This document shows, piece after piece, positions 1 through 11,960 of a DNA stretch of 64,000 nucleotides (the first letter of the stretch is position 1; the number at the start of each line of letters is the position of its first letter). The notes beneath the pieces are model-generated. The model was given only the letters and a program-made list of their open reading frames with translations. It was not told where the DNA came from and did no database searches. Source of the stretch: Solen grandis (Eukaryota > Mollusca > Bivalvia > Adapedonta > Solenidae); assembly GCA_021229015.1 (NCBI GenBank), contig CM037782.1:60667293-60731292 (forward strand), in the 5' to 3' direction. Position numbers and translations under genes: made by a program.

Positions 1-1064
1 CATCCCATCTCCTGGCACCGTCAAACCTCCCGATAATCCCTATCAGCTATGCAGGAAAATAATTATCTGATTGTTTCCCAAATTTACTATCAAGTATTCA
101 TGGACAGTTTACCACAGTTCAATGTTTTAATCTACTTTGCAGTCTATTCAATTGTGGAGTGTCATTTCTTGTGCTATACGTTTTATTTCTTCTGCCACTT
201 CCTCAGTAGTTTATGAACTTCAAACAAATAGATATTTATTGCTTTATTGAACAACTAAATATCCACAAAATACAAGAGTTCTATTCTGACATTACTAGCT
301 TGTTTAAGATGAAATTGTTATAAACCTCTCAACTTTTGTGAAAGTCTTCTTGGTTGCTTTATGAAGGCCTGTGATTTTAACTATGCTCCACCTTTGAGCA
401 CCAAGGGTCTTCTCCACCTTCAATGAACTATGTATCACTAGGATTGAAATACTGGTGCAGCAACAACAGGGCCTATACTGATTCCTCCTTCAAGCATCTC
501 TACCAAGGAAGGAAAGTTTACCCATAACATCAAAGATACTCCATTCTTCATCATGCTAAACAGCAGATATTCACGATCAGTTGGCTACATAAATTGTAAC
601 TCAGTAAAATATGTCAGGATAGAAAACAGTATTTTCTATAATAATTTTCAATATTGAATAATGGTGCAGTCATATTGTAACTAAGAGTGCGAGTATACTT
701 GAATGTATTGCTCGCTGGAGTACATCAGCCTAATTAAACCAATTCAGGTCACATGATTTTGCCTGGTTACCTTCAGGAGCATTTGAATTTCAGATTTAAA
801 AAAATTCTAGAATTTCCATAAAAAATGCATAAAATCAAAAATAATTTGCAATAAGTAAGCATTTCAGATCAAAGAATGAAGGAATATATAAGACTGATGT
901 ACAATTGTTTTCCTTCATTTATCAATACTGTTTGTCTCAATCCAGCTTCTTCTGTTATCCTTACTTTTTCATTTTTGATTTTAAGTGGTGGATATTAGGC
1001 TTATTGTTTCACAGAGGCTCAAAGTAGCATTGGGCGAATCATTTCGTACTTAAAGCTAACATTA
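1..1064. other. intergenic, no gene recognised
   Basis: AT-rich sequence with stops in all frames and no recognisable domain. No repeat end was identified before the element that starts just after it. Confidence 0.6.
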
Positions 1065-1914
1065 AACAAGAGGGCCATGGTGGCCCTGAATCGCTCACCT
1101 GATTATAAATGAGCAACATATGTTGAATTTTTCATATTGGCCTACTTTTTGACATCACATGACCCACTTTCGAGCTTGACCAAGATTTATGGAAACAGAC
1201 ATTCCGACCAATTTTCATGAAGATTGGGCCAAAATGTGGCCTCTAGAGTGTTAACAAGGTTTTTCTAAGATTTGACCTCAAGACCTACTTTTTGACCCCA
1301 CATGACCCAATTTCCAACCTGTCCAAGATTTTATGGAAACAAACATTCTGACCAAGTTTCATAAAGATTGGGCCAAAAATGTGGCCTCTAGAGTGTTAAC
1401 AAGGTTTTTCTAAGATTTGACCTCTGACCACTTTTTGACCCACATGACCCATATTCGAACTTGTCCAAGATTTTATGGAAACAAACATTCTGACCAAGTT
1501 CATGAAGATTGGGCCAAAAATGTGGCCTTAGAGTGTTAATAAGGTTTTTCTAAGATTTGACCTCATGACCTACTTTTTGACCCACATGACCCAAATTCGA
1601 ACCTGTCCAAGATTTTATGGAAACAAACATTCTACCAAGATTTCATAAGATTGGGCCAAAATGTGGCCTATAGAGTGTTAACAATGTTTTACTAAGATTT
1701 GACCTCAAGACCTACTTTTTGACCCCACATGACCCAATTTCGAACTTGTCCAAGATTTTATGGAGACAAACATTCTGACCAAGTTTCATGAAGATTGACC
1801 AAAAAATATGGCCTTTAGAGTGTTAATAAGCCAAATTGTTGACAACGAACGACGCATGCCGGACGAAGGGCGATCACAAAAGCTCACTTTGAGCACGTTG
1901 TGCTCAGGTGAGCT
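1065..1914 (+). mobile_element. Helentron/pearl-like non-autonomous element, copy 1
   Basis: The left end reads AACAAG, then a perfect hairpin AGGGCCA-TGG-TGGCCCT, then CGCTCACCTG. The right end has an ACGACG/CCGGACGAAGGGCGATCA stretch, then a hairpin in which AGCTCACTTTGAGCAC pairs with GTGCTCAGGTGAGCT. The core is a tandem array. The layout (short left inverted repeat, tandem core, ACGG-type microsatellite remnant, 3' palindrome) matches bivalve pearl/HINE-type non-autonomous Helentrons as I know them. Two further copies share both or one of these ends with different cores. No coding capacity is seen. The class assignment is inference; the shared ends are seen directly. Confidence 0.7.
1141..1830 (+). 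repeat. tandem array, ~142 bp unit, about 4.8 copies
   Basis: The phrase CCTACTTTTTGACC (with small variants) recurs near 1141, 1283, 1428, 1569 and 1711, a period of 141-145 bp. Each unit contains CAAGATTTTATGGAAACA and GAAGATTGGGCCAAAA-type phrases. It forms the core of the surrounding mobile element. Confidence 0.9.
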
Positions 1915-3693
1915 AAAAAAGAAAGGGCTATTTTTTTAATATCTCAATGTCAGCAAATAACAATCATTAAAATGGTTCATTTGCAATGGAAATGAAAAGA
2001 AATAAAGAATCAAACTGTTCCAGTGTTGTTTTACTCATATGAATGACTAACAAGTGTTTTTAATGTCCAGATCAAGCTTGTCAACAGCCAGGACTGGCTA
2101 CTTCCAGTTTCTTTTGCAGTTAATAAAATGTAAGCGCTCATTGGTCAATATGTTTAAATTGAATATTGTGTAAGCAGGTATGACTTCCCTGTACCTGCTT
2201 GTCCGACAATGATTACATTGTGTCAATTGTCAATCACAAAGTTTATACTTTTCTGGACATCACTAATTCAATGAAGTTTTCCCCTCAGTTTCGTTTACAT
2301 TTTGATTGACAAATAAAAACTTATCTTTATATTCTCTGCGAAAGAAACTGGAAATAGCCTTCCCTGGCTGTTGTCAAGCTAGACTGAAACAATGAATTCA
2401 TGGTATTATCCTTATTAGAGAAAAAACTACAATTATATTTAGGATTTTCTAAATTTATGCACACAACCTGGTCCATTTTCAATGTTGAATTTCATTATAA
2501 ATTCATTTTCCAAATTTGGTCTCAAAACAGTGTCCTCCCTTCTTTTTTTAATGTTACTGTGAAGTACAAAATGATTCACTCCATGAAACCTCCAGCCCCT
2601 GTGTATTGTATGACATTTTGCAGGGTTATTGGTCTTAATGTGATTAATGAAAATAATTGCTTACACATGATATTGTAAGGGCTAAGGTCGTTATTATAGG
2701 ACCTGAAAAAAAAATCCTTTTGATTTATTAAAAGCACAATTTATAATTACTACAATAACAATCAATCTGTAGTAATGATCTCTCATTTGAGTATTTAACA
2801 GTCACCTGGTATGACATTTATTTATAAATCACTGATAGAAAGGAGACTGAATAAAAGATTGAGAACTATAACATCATTTGTTGACAATATACGCACACAA
2901 AGATGGACCTCATAGGCTGACACTTTGAACAAAGGACAAATGCTAACACTTTTCCATTATCCCCTCCCAAAGGGCTGTATTATGTCTCCTCTGTATCTTA
3001 AGAGCCACTGGAAGGAATTGAAATTATTTGACAGAAATGTCAACCATACTGAGAGGATGTGCTGAGCATAGGTTTCGAATGTCTTGGATCAAGGTCAAGG
3101 TCACACTTGAAGGTCACATGTCAAACTGTTAAAATGTTATAATATTTTGTGTCCGCTCTGTACCTCTTGAATCACTTCAGCACATTTAAACTATTTACCA
3201 GAAATGGCAACCATACTGGGATGAAGTACAGATCAAGTGCAAGTTTCAGCTGTATTAGGTCAAGGTCCAGTATGAAGCAACATGTCATACTGATAAAATA
3301 CAAAAAAAAAATTATTACTCCCCTAACGATGTTTACACAAGTGGGAACTGTAAGTTTGCTCTCCTTCTTTCTGTCTGTCTGTTCGGCTGACTAACAGATC
3401 AAATTTCTGGTGGAGATGGTAATGGAAATAGTCAAAATGTGCATAACCGGGTGGAAGTGTTGTGTGTTGCTTTTCCATTGAGTCCTCTCACATTTTAACT
3501 TTGTGCATCTTATGACAGCACATACTTTGGGCGCATAATGCTCCGACATCCTAAACTCGTTTTGTGATGGAATGCGCGCCAATAACGTAATTTTGTTTTT
3601 ATTTTGGCGAAAGACACAGAGAAGCGTGGTTAGTTGACTTTTGAAAATAATTGTGAAGACAGACACGTCACTACTGGAATTTAGTACACTTTT
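1915..3693. other. intergenic, no gene recognised
   Basis: Short ORFs only (largest 92 codons at 2400-2678), with no domain or splice pattern. A phrase with AGGTCACATGTCA-type motifs recurs around 3090-3120 and 3255-3290, and looks like a diverged interspersed repeat. Confidence 0.5.
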
Positions 3694-3915
3694 TGGTGAT
3701 TGGTCATGACTAGTAGATGACCCCTATTAAATTTGGGGTCATTTGGTCAAAGGTCAAGGTCACAGTGACCTCAAATGTGAAAAACATTCCGATCAATACC
3801 TGGAAAACGCTTGAGTCCACATTCCTCAAACTTCCTAGGGTTATTGGTCATGACTGGTAGATGACTCCTTTTAATTTTGGGGTCACTTGGTCAAAGGTCA
3901 AGGTCACAGTGACAT
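3694..3915 (+). repeat. two tandem copies of a ~144 bp AGGTCA-rich module
   Basis: TTGGTCATGACT.GTAGATGA recurs about 144 bp apart (near 3700 and 3844). Each copy is followed by GGGGTCA.TTGGTCAAAGGTCAAGGTCACAG-type sequence. The first copy is complete; the second is cut off after its AGGTCA cluster. Confidence 0.8.
3757..3771. promoter_or_regulatory. perfect estrogen-response-element-like palindrome within a repeat
   Basis: AGGTCACAGTGACCT is an inverted repeat of the nuclear-receptor half-site AGGTCA with a 3-bp spacer. It is preceded by direct AGGTCA half-sites. It matches the known ERE consensus by sequence only; use in this genome is unproven and the site sits in repeat DNA far from the gene. 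Confidence 0.4.
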
Positions 3916-4629
3916 GTACATATACCATAATAAAATGACAAGCTATGCCATAGAGGATATTTGTTTGTTTTGAATGGATATGGATTAGTGATACAATTTC
4001 ATATTTTCACAAGTGCATAGCTTGAATGAAAATGTGAAAATTGTATCACTTCGAGATGAAATATAACTCTCTTTTTTTTACGCTAACTGCTGCCACATTT
4101 CCTTTACAAGTAAAAAAAGTAGTCCTGGCAGACCTATATCATAATCTGTGGGATATGTTTTTTTTATCTCACTGATAGAACACAGTATTTTATCAGTTAG
4201 CATAAAATAAATTCAAATATGGATTTTATTTTCATTTCATGTAGCAACTGTAAGTATTGCAAAAATTATTCAAATATCATCATTTACAGATGTAAACCAG
4301 TATATAAGAAATACAAGAAATATGCAGTCTCTTTTAATCCTTTGGATATTCCCTTTATTTACCAAATATGTACATGTATATTGAAAAAAGAATATATTAA
4401 AGCAGACAGATTAAAGAACTGATTTTTGAATACTTACCAAACAAGCCCATTTACAAAATATCTTAAGACACCAAATTCAATAAACAAATAAGACTGCATG
4501 ATTATGTATGGTAAAACTCCAACCATGGTGACTATAAGGAAATTCAAAGAAAGTCAACTAAGCAGACTTGGGGTACAATGTTGTACCACATTTTGATTAT
4601 AGGTTGCTGTGATATTGTGGATCTACACT
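3916..4629. other. intergenic, no gene recognised
   Basis: AT-rich, with an ORF of only 67 codons on the plus strand. Around 3955-4055 there is a loose inverted repeat (ATATTTTCACAAGTGCATAG ... TGTGAAAATTGTATCAC). Nothing else is supported. Confidence 0.5.
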
Positions 4630-5530
4630 GTCCTACCATGAATGAGGGGTGTTCACAAAGTGCTCACATTTCTTTATTACATGAATGTTATTTCTAAAAA
4701 TTCAGACAAGTAAAATTTGATACCAACACAAAACAATGTCACTTCAACGTTCATACACGTTCACAACGTATGAAGAACACTGCTTAATTCTATTCAAAGT
4801 TCTCTCCTCGGAACAAGATACACTTTCTGCAAAACTCTATCTGCGATTCTTCAAAACATATTCTAAACTCTTCGTGATGGTGATCAGCACAGCCAAGGAA
4901 AATTTGTCCCTGTCTTCAAAATATTGTCCTTTGAAGATAACTCTTGATGATGGAAAAGAGAGAAAAACTGGAAGATATTGCATAGTGAGAGGTCTGGGCT
5001 GTAGACAGCAGAGTGACCCAGAAGTTTGAACCCCAGCTGCTTTAAGGCTATCTGTGTCATTACTGCCCAATGAGAAGTGGGGTTATCATAATTGAAGATC
5101 ATGGACAGTAGCTGCTTGCTAAAAAGTGCCTAAAAATTAACTCGCAGTCAGCTTTGGTCATCATTTAACATGATTTTGGTATCAAACAGGCACATACATG
5201 TCACATATTTAGATGGTCAAGAATGATGTTGAAGACAGTCCCATAGCTACAGTCAGTTCTATCCATAATTTGGGGATGGTAATGTGCCAATCTCTGCCAA
5301 ACTCTTTGCTGCTATGATGGTTGCTGCACTTGGCATCAACAAGTTTTCCCTATCCTAATCTCAATTAAGCCTTTTGTACGATTTTGAAGATCGCTATTTT
5401 CTTGCTTTAGTTTCACCAAATGCATTACATATCATTTCAATAGTTTTTGTCTTAAAAATTTCTTTCTGAAAGCAAAATTTGATGGCTGTTTTTGCTCAAC
5501 ACTAAGTTTTGAATCTGTCATCAGATAACG
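4630..5530 (-). pseudogene. decayed mariner-family transposase
   Basis: On the minus strand, open fragments resemble mariner transposases. One reads roughly YDNPTSHWA...SPDLSLCNIFQFFS, which corresponds to the catalytic HDNA.PH ... YSPDLAP.DFFLFP block of the family. Upstream, a fragment like YGTVFNIILDHLNM resembles the HTH segment preceding the ...MRKV.ARWVP motif. Stops and frameshifts separate the pieces, so the element is dead. The HDNA-equivalent position reads YDNP. Ends are approximate; a GAGGGGTGTTCACAAAGTGC stretch near 4645 may be the right terminus. Family by recognition, not alignment. Confidence 0.6.
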
Positions 5531-6619
5531 TATCTTTTTTATCTCTCTTTTACATCATAAATCAAAATGATGCCATGAACGATATTGCAAATATATGTGC
5601 AATTCTTACATGTAGCTTGAAAAGTGTACAGTAATAAATGTGTATTTGAGACACTAATATATAAACAATTTCTGCAAAATGATCAAAATTTGGGCGGGGA
5701 AGACAACTACATATATCCTATTTTATCCCACGAGAGGGGTGCAAATCTTATAATTTGTGCATTGAATTGACAATATATTGACTAACACTATGGTGCAATT
5801 TCATAAATCTGCCATTTAAAATTAAGAAATGAGAAAACTTTTCCACAAGTCCCTTGTACCTGCCCTGGCCACTAAGAGGAGGGGACATAAATACAGATCA
5901 ATGGGAATAAAAACTGGTGTTTAATTGTAATACACATATAGACAGAAGAGACCAGATAGTCCATTCACACAACAACACCAAACCATGTGCCAACAGTTCA
6001 TTCTGAAACGGACCCATATTTTTTACATGGCACCAAGGACATAGCCCATGCTATATTTGGGGTGAGACTCTTGCATGCAGATGATCCATTTTCTTCCGGA
6101 CAGGATGTCCCTCTGGGATGACTCAAATAGAGCTTTATCTGCCTTGGTGTCCTGATTTGTTTTATCACAGCAGTTTGTAGCCACCTTTAGATCTCTAGCA
6201 GTACTCTAGGAGTTGCTGATGCAAGGGTTTGGTGTGTTTAATTTGTCAGGATGAAGGATTGTATGTCAGGGCTGGGATCTGTGATGGTTCAGGAGCCAGG
6301 ATGTGTTCTACATCAGATCTCTTCTGTGAAACATGCATGCAACATCAGTCAATCACACTGGATAGAACATCTTCAAGGTCACATTAAAATTAGCAGCTCA
6401 CTCGTCTCATCTCACAAGACATGTGGAAATTCCACACAAAAAATCCTTAACTGGAAGTAATGTCTGATGAACCAATTATGAATCCAGGGGTAAAATTGAA
6501 CAGTCATGGATCCATGACGCAATGCTATACATAAAATATCTTAGAAGATTTTATACATATAATGCAAATTTTATCTTGTTACAGAATCTGAGCCAAAATA
6601 TTTTGAAATCTGGCCAGTA
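5531..6619. other. intergenic, no gene recognised
   Basis: The longest ORF is 69 codons (6251-6460, plus). No domain, tRNA-like or TIR structure was recognised. Confidence 0.5.
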
Positions 6620-7365
6620 GTTTTAAGACGGCGATAGCCGTCTTATGCTGAAAAACGAAACCAAGCCTTGCTAATTTGCATATTTTCCACAACATTTTTA
6701 ACTGTACCTCTCCGCGCTTAGTGTGGATCCATGCAATGCGATTCTGCACTAACGAATACGAGTTAAATATGTTACACAGGCGTTTAAATCATAACCGTAA
6801 CCGCTTTTAGTGTGTTACTGTTTGTTAACATGTTTTCTTTTGCCATTATTTTGCACTGGAAGCATCAATTTTAAGCGTGAAAAAAATATACGTGACATTT
6901 CTTAACCAGAACAGCAACCCATGTTACGTACATGAAGATCTACTCCTGTAAAAAGAAAAAGTAGTGCTCCGTATGTATGTAATTGACCTAAAGTAGTCCA
7001 CACAATATTTTGCATGATGGCGAGTTAGGTTCCTCCCAGGGCATTTCTTAACTTTGAAATAGATAGGCAAACATTCTAGTATCTTAAATAATCAAATACC
7101 TGGTCAATTTCTACACATACAAAACAACAGATAGAATTCGCTAGTACTAGAGAAAGAGAATGACCTACTAAGGTATGCAGGTCTTTATGAATGAAAGGTT
7201 CATGACCTTTACTCCGGATTGTTATGTTACAAACAGAACCTCTGTAGCAACAGCGGGTGGAGTTTTTGTCGTCATGTGACTGCTTCTATAACTTCAGAAA
7301 CGCTGGGTTTAGAATGTTAATCCCGTCGCCGTCTCTCAGCGCATTGTGCGCTTTGATTAAGATGA
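6620..7365 (+). repeat. interspersed repeat family X, long copy
   Basis: It begins with the hairpin AAGACGGCGATAGCCGTCTT. It then shares phrases such as CTAATTTGCATA...AACTGTAC...CTCCGC, a GAAACGCT.GGTTTAGAAT phrase and ...GCGCTTTGA with a second region near 15.53-15.89 kb. Two unlinked copies make this a dispersed repeat. No coding capacity is seen; the class is unknown. Confidence 0.55.
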
Positions 7366-9543
7366 TTTATGAGGCAAATTAGCCCCAACTCTTGTGGCCA
7401 TAATTATTTCAGAATCTCTGGAAAAAAATAACCAAAAAACATAATTATGTAACAAAATATTTCAAAATCTGGCCAGTACTTTTTGAGAAGATTTTTTTCT
7501 TCTATATATACATATAAGGTAAATATTTAATGGTTACTTGATTTGACAACTTGGTTTAACAAATGTAAAAAAATGTATATCTCACCTTGATTGTTTATAA
7601 CTACAACTGCTTTTTATTGAAACTCTTCCTTGGCCATAGGTTTTAAAACTTAGTTTAAGAAATGTTAAAAAATTCATACCTCAGTGTATGTTTTTTGTTG
7701 TTTTTTTAACTAATACTGCTTTTGTAATGAATTTTTATCCAAATTTGCATAAAAACAATAAAATATGACTTTTTGGACCCTCAACATTTGGCAAATATAC
7801 TTTTCATCATGTTTTTTTATACAGGAACCTTAAAATTTGGGGTTTCCTACGAAATATAAAAATGAGAACTTCAAAAAACATTGGTTTACCAAAATTAAAA
7901 TCAGTGGTAACCTATTGAATGTCAAAAGTTTTTGGAAGATGCTTTATGACCTTAAAATATTCAGAATTGTCAACTTGAAAAATCAATGAAACTGATGTTA
8001 AATGATATATATTACAGTAAACTGTAATAAGTGTAAAAAACACACACATTAAACATATGGCCATATTGGACATGTCTAATTGACGGACCCAGCTGGCCTA
8101 ATCTGTAGCCGCAGTATATGTCAGCTGATTATGATGTAGTGCTTGGAATGGGTAAACTGAACATTGTAGCATATGTTGAAAAGCTTTGTAAATATGTATT
8201 TTGCATTTATACATATCATCACGCTACACAACTTTAGTGTAATTCTCAAGGGAAGAAATAACTATCTGGAAGATTGTAAATTCTGGGACCTATACCTAAA
8301 TCCCGTACCAAATAAAATTGATCAGATTTGTTGTTGATGATGATTTTTTTTTAAATTTACATTTACCTGCCTTAGTAGCTTAGTGTCTGGATTTCATGTA
8401 TCTTGCAGACCCTAATTTTTCCAATAATTATATAAAAAAGAAATTACTTGTTTTAATCTATATATTAGTTAATTTAAGGCATCTAAAATCATTATCCTAT
8501 GTTTACTAAAATTAAAGTATTTTTTTAAACTTTTTGCATGTGGAAGTTAAAAAGTCTGGACAAGTTAAATATTGCACTGATATTTTAACTTCAACCTCAA
8601 AGTATGCCTACGGACCTCAGCGTCATGTGTCCTCACCATGTTGAATAATTGTACCAAGTTGTTTTAAAATATCTCTGTGCATGAGGAATTTTCTACCCAT
8701 TTATGACCTTCAACCTTGAAGTGTGACCTTGATCTTTAAGCTACAGTAACTTGGTTCTTGCTACTTGATACCATCTCAGCATGTTGAACATAATTGTATA
8801 AAATTACTTTAAAATAATCTCAGTGCATGACAAAGTTATGGTCTGGACAAAGAAAATTTATGTCCCCACTCTTTAAAAAAAGCACATCCACTTACCTGCT
8901 GTCAACTTTGCTGAACTAACACAGTCATGTAATCAGATTTTTCTTTGGAAAACTTGGTTAAAAATTGATTTGTTAAATGTTTACTGAATTGATAAATTGA
9001 TAGTTATTTTTACTGGTTTAAATAAAATCATCTTGACTTTTTGATATAATACAGTATCTTTTCCTCTAATTTTTACCACAGAAACACCCTTGCTATGCAT
9101 TGCAAACTAGTGTATTAGGCCTGTCCTGCTGGTCATAAGTGACAGTGACTTCAGCAATTCTATCAAGATATACTGAGATGATTGGTCTTCATTTGCAAAT
9201 CAGAGAGTGGACCCTGTTAATACATACTATTTATGAGATTAAGGATCATAATAAAGGAATGTTTTGTGCTATGGAAACTCTGTGCTATGTACACAAGATG
9301 CCCTAACAGAGCTGGAGCCAGAATTGTAAGTTCTGTGCGTTACGAAGTATAGCACAGAACATATGTCTTAGCGATGTGTATCATAAACTCGGGTAGTGCA
9401 GGTCACTGTAGCATGAATGTCACGTGAGCGATATTGTCCAATAAGGTGAAGTTCTATAGCACGTCCTGCTAAATGCAAAGGTTGTTTGCGTTGTTTGTAG
9501 TAAACATGGATAAGACGTTCAGGTCAGGGGGTGTGCTATATTA
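7366..9543. other. intergenic, with a degenerate repeat at ~8580-8860
   Basis: AT-rich and without ORFs. Around 8580-8860 lie two related modules (ATGACCTTCAACCTTGAAGTGTGACCTT-like followed by ACCA.CTCAGCATGTTGAA and TCTCAGTGCATGACAAAGTTATGG-like text). This is a tandem, dispersed-repeat signature I associate with bivalve genomes. Confidence 0.45.
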
Positions 9544-10578
9544 AACAAGAGGGCCATGATGGCCCTGCATCACTCACCTGAAAAACATTGCCGTCAATGC
9601 CAATTATTGTATTATGAGTCATACTGAATACATAATCTATGTAGAAAAACAGCAAGATCATATAAATTCAACACAAAAACTGAACCTGCCTTCCAAACTT
9701 TGAAGGTCATAGTTCTAATAAGTCTATATAAAATAAGTGACCATGGGTGGGGTCAATTTTGAGACCAGGACCATGATTTGATCAAAATTGGTAGATATTC
9801 ACTAGGCCATGTTACTCACCATATATCTAAACTCTAGGCCTTTGTAGTTTCTGATAAAAAGTTTTTTTCCTAAATGAATCTATGTAAAATCGAGTGACCC
9901 CTGGGGCTGGGCCAATTCTGACCCCAGGGCATGGTTTGAATTTGTTGAGGTCTACCAGGCTATGTTACACACCAAGTATCTAAACTCCAGGCCTTGTGGT
10001 TTCTGATAAAAAGATTTTTCTAGTTTTTCTTTAAAAGTCTATGTAAAATCAAGTGACCCCTGGGGCAGGTCCAATTTCAAGCCCAGGGTTGAACAAACTT
10101 GGTAATGGTCCATAAGACAATGCCACACACCGAATATCTAAACTCCAGGGCTTGTGGTTTCTGGGAAGAAGATTTTTCTTGTTTTTCTTATATAAGTCTA
10201 TGTAAAATCAAGTGACCCCTGGGATGGGTCATGACTTGAACAAACTTGGTAATGGTCCATAAGACAATGCCACACAACAAATATCTAAAGACTGGGCCTT
10301 GTGGTTTCAGAGAAGAAGATTATTAAAGATATCACTATAAAACTCTATTTTTAGATCCTGTGACCCAGATATGCAAAGGACCGGAACCATTTGAACCTCT
10401 TGAGTAGAGTTTCATGCAAGAAACATCCCATGCAATTTTCATCAAATTTGGCCAAGTGGTTTAAGAGGAGATGTTGATTAAAGAAAATTGTTGAAGCCAG
10501 ACGCAAGCACAGATGCCGGACACCTGACAAAAGGCGATCACTATAGCTCACCATGAGCATGTTGTGCTCAGGTGAACT
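9544..10578 (+). mobile_element. Helentron/pearl-like non-autonomous element, copy 2
   Basis: It has the same left end as copy 1 (AACAAG, hairpin AGGGCCAT-G-ATGGCCCT, CACTCACCTG). It has the same right end (GCCGGACACCTGACAAAAGG, GCGATCACTATAGCTCAC, then GAGCATGTTGTGCTCAGGTGAA). The core differs: about four diverged ~125-140 bp modules with TCTAAACTCCAGGCCTTGTGG and TCTATGTAAAATCAAGTGACCCCTGG phrases. It appears inserted into or beside a minisatellite whose text is found on both sides (around 9265-9300 and from 10812). Confidence 0.7.
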
Positions 10579-10811
10579 TAAAATGTAGGCAGTGACAATG
10601 CAAGTGGCTTGCAGCTTTGCCCGAGCCGTGATAAGGTGTAGTTCTGGTTGAACTAGGAATCCAGGGGAACTTCCCTGCAATTTTTTAAACTTAAAGCTGT
10701 AAAATAGCGCATTCTTGTGAGTTTTTGGGGGGTTGTGTGTCTACTTCAATGTATGGTCGGGGAAATTTAGAGGGGGCGCATGCCAGCCGCATTTCCATTT
10801 GAATACGCCAG

Positions 10812-11095
10812 TACCTACACTCTGTGTTATGCACACAAATGACCCTCTCTTGCTTGACAGATGCCCCTACTTTATGCTATTGACAAAATGACCCTGCTGT
10901 GCTATGAACACAAGATGCCCCTACTCTCTCCTTTGTATACTACTTTGTATAATGTACATAAAATGCCCCTTCTCTGTACATGTTCACAAGATGCCCCTAT
11001 TCTGTGCTTTGTCCACAAATGGACCCTACACAAGATGCCCCTACTCTGTACACAAAATTCCCCTCTTCTGTACTATGCACACTTCTACCTGCTAC
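10812..11095 (+). repeat. diverged minisatellite, ~25-45 bp unit
   Basis: Phrases like ACAAGATGCCCCTACTCTGT recur 7-8 times with variable spacing. The array happens to lack stops, so overlapping ORFs of 65-84 codons run through all three plus frames. That is a property of the repeat, not evidence of a gene. Related text (CTCTGTGCTATGTACACAAG) lies at ~9280. Confidence 0.8.
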
Positions 11096-11267
11096 AAATT
11101 GTCTGTCAAAAATAACTGAGCTCAACCTCATAACTTTTTCATTATTTGGCACACAGTACTTATATTTGGCACAATAGTTAACAAATATCTTGCGCGTTGT
11201 TTGCGTGGGAAAAACTAATGTTACATGTCATCCTATACATGACTGTGACATCATTTATTTTAACATC

Positions 11268-11956
11268 ATGGCAGAGGGTGGGTTCATACTGACGTGCTAA
11301 GAACAGACTGCATACATGTACATTGAGTTTGAAGCTAGATGGGGAAAATGCATCAGAAATTCTAAAAGCTCTTGAGGAAGTTGCTTCAGAGTCTATACTC
11401 GGATACAGTACTACATGTATCAAGTGATGGGTGCCAGAATTTTATAATGGATAAACTGTCGTTAGCAACAAGCACCTATACGGAAGGACTTTGTCAGCGA
11501 CAAATGATGAAAATATAGCAAAACTACTTGAGGCTGATAGAATATACACATGTGATGAGATAGCATATGAGTTGGACATAAGTCACGGGTTGGCATATCA
11601 CATTCTGATGAAATGTTTGCAAAAGAGGAAGATCGCCACTAGGTGGGGTAACCCCACATGCTCTCAGAAGTGGAAAAACACCATTATGTGAATATTGCCC
11701 AATCACTCCTACAAAGGTATGATGCAGAAGGTGATGAAACGGTGCAAAGAATCATTGTCAGATTTGTCCCAAGATGATGATGATATTTGCATATGATAAC
11801 AGTGGTGTATTGACCTCACATAGGGTACCGACAGGTGAAACAGTAAATAAAGAGAACTACAAAATGTTTTTTAGGACAATACTTAGACCAGCATTGCGCC
11901 CAGAGCTCATCGAGTGCACGCTGCTCATTTTGCAAGACAACACATAACCCCACAAA
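11268..11956 (+). pseudogene. decayed mariner-family transposase
   Basis: From ATG at 11268, fragments in order match the mariner transposase plan. First comes a LKLDGENASEILKALEEV-like N-terminal helix. Then a 66-codon open piece (11491-11691) carries the HTH (SATNDENIAKLLEADRIYT ... EIAYELDISHGLAYHIL) and a KRKIATRW linker. Last is a catalytic-domain piece with GVLTSHRVPTGETVNKENY and LLILQDNT. Stops and frame changes (for example in the codon after DNT and before the VPEF segment) show it is inactive. Its 3' part is cut by the element starting at 11961. The family is recognised with good confidence. Confidence 0.8.
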
Positions 11957-11960
11957 AGTA

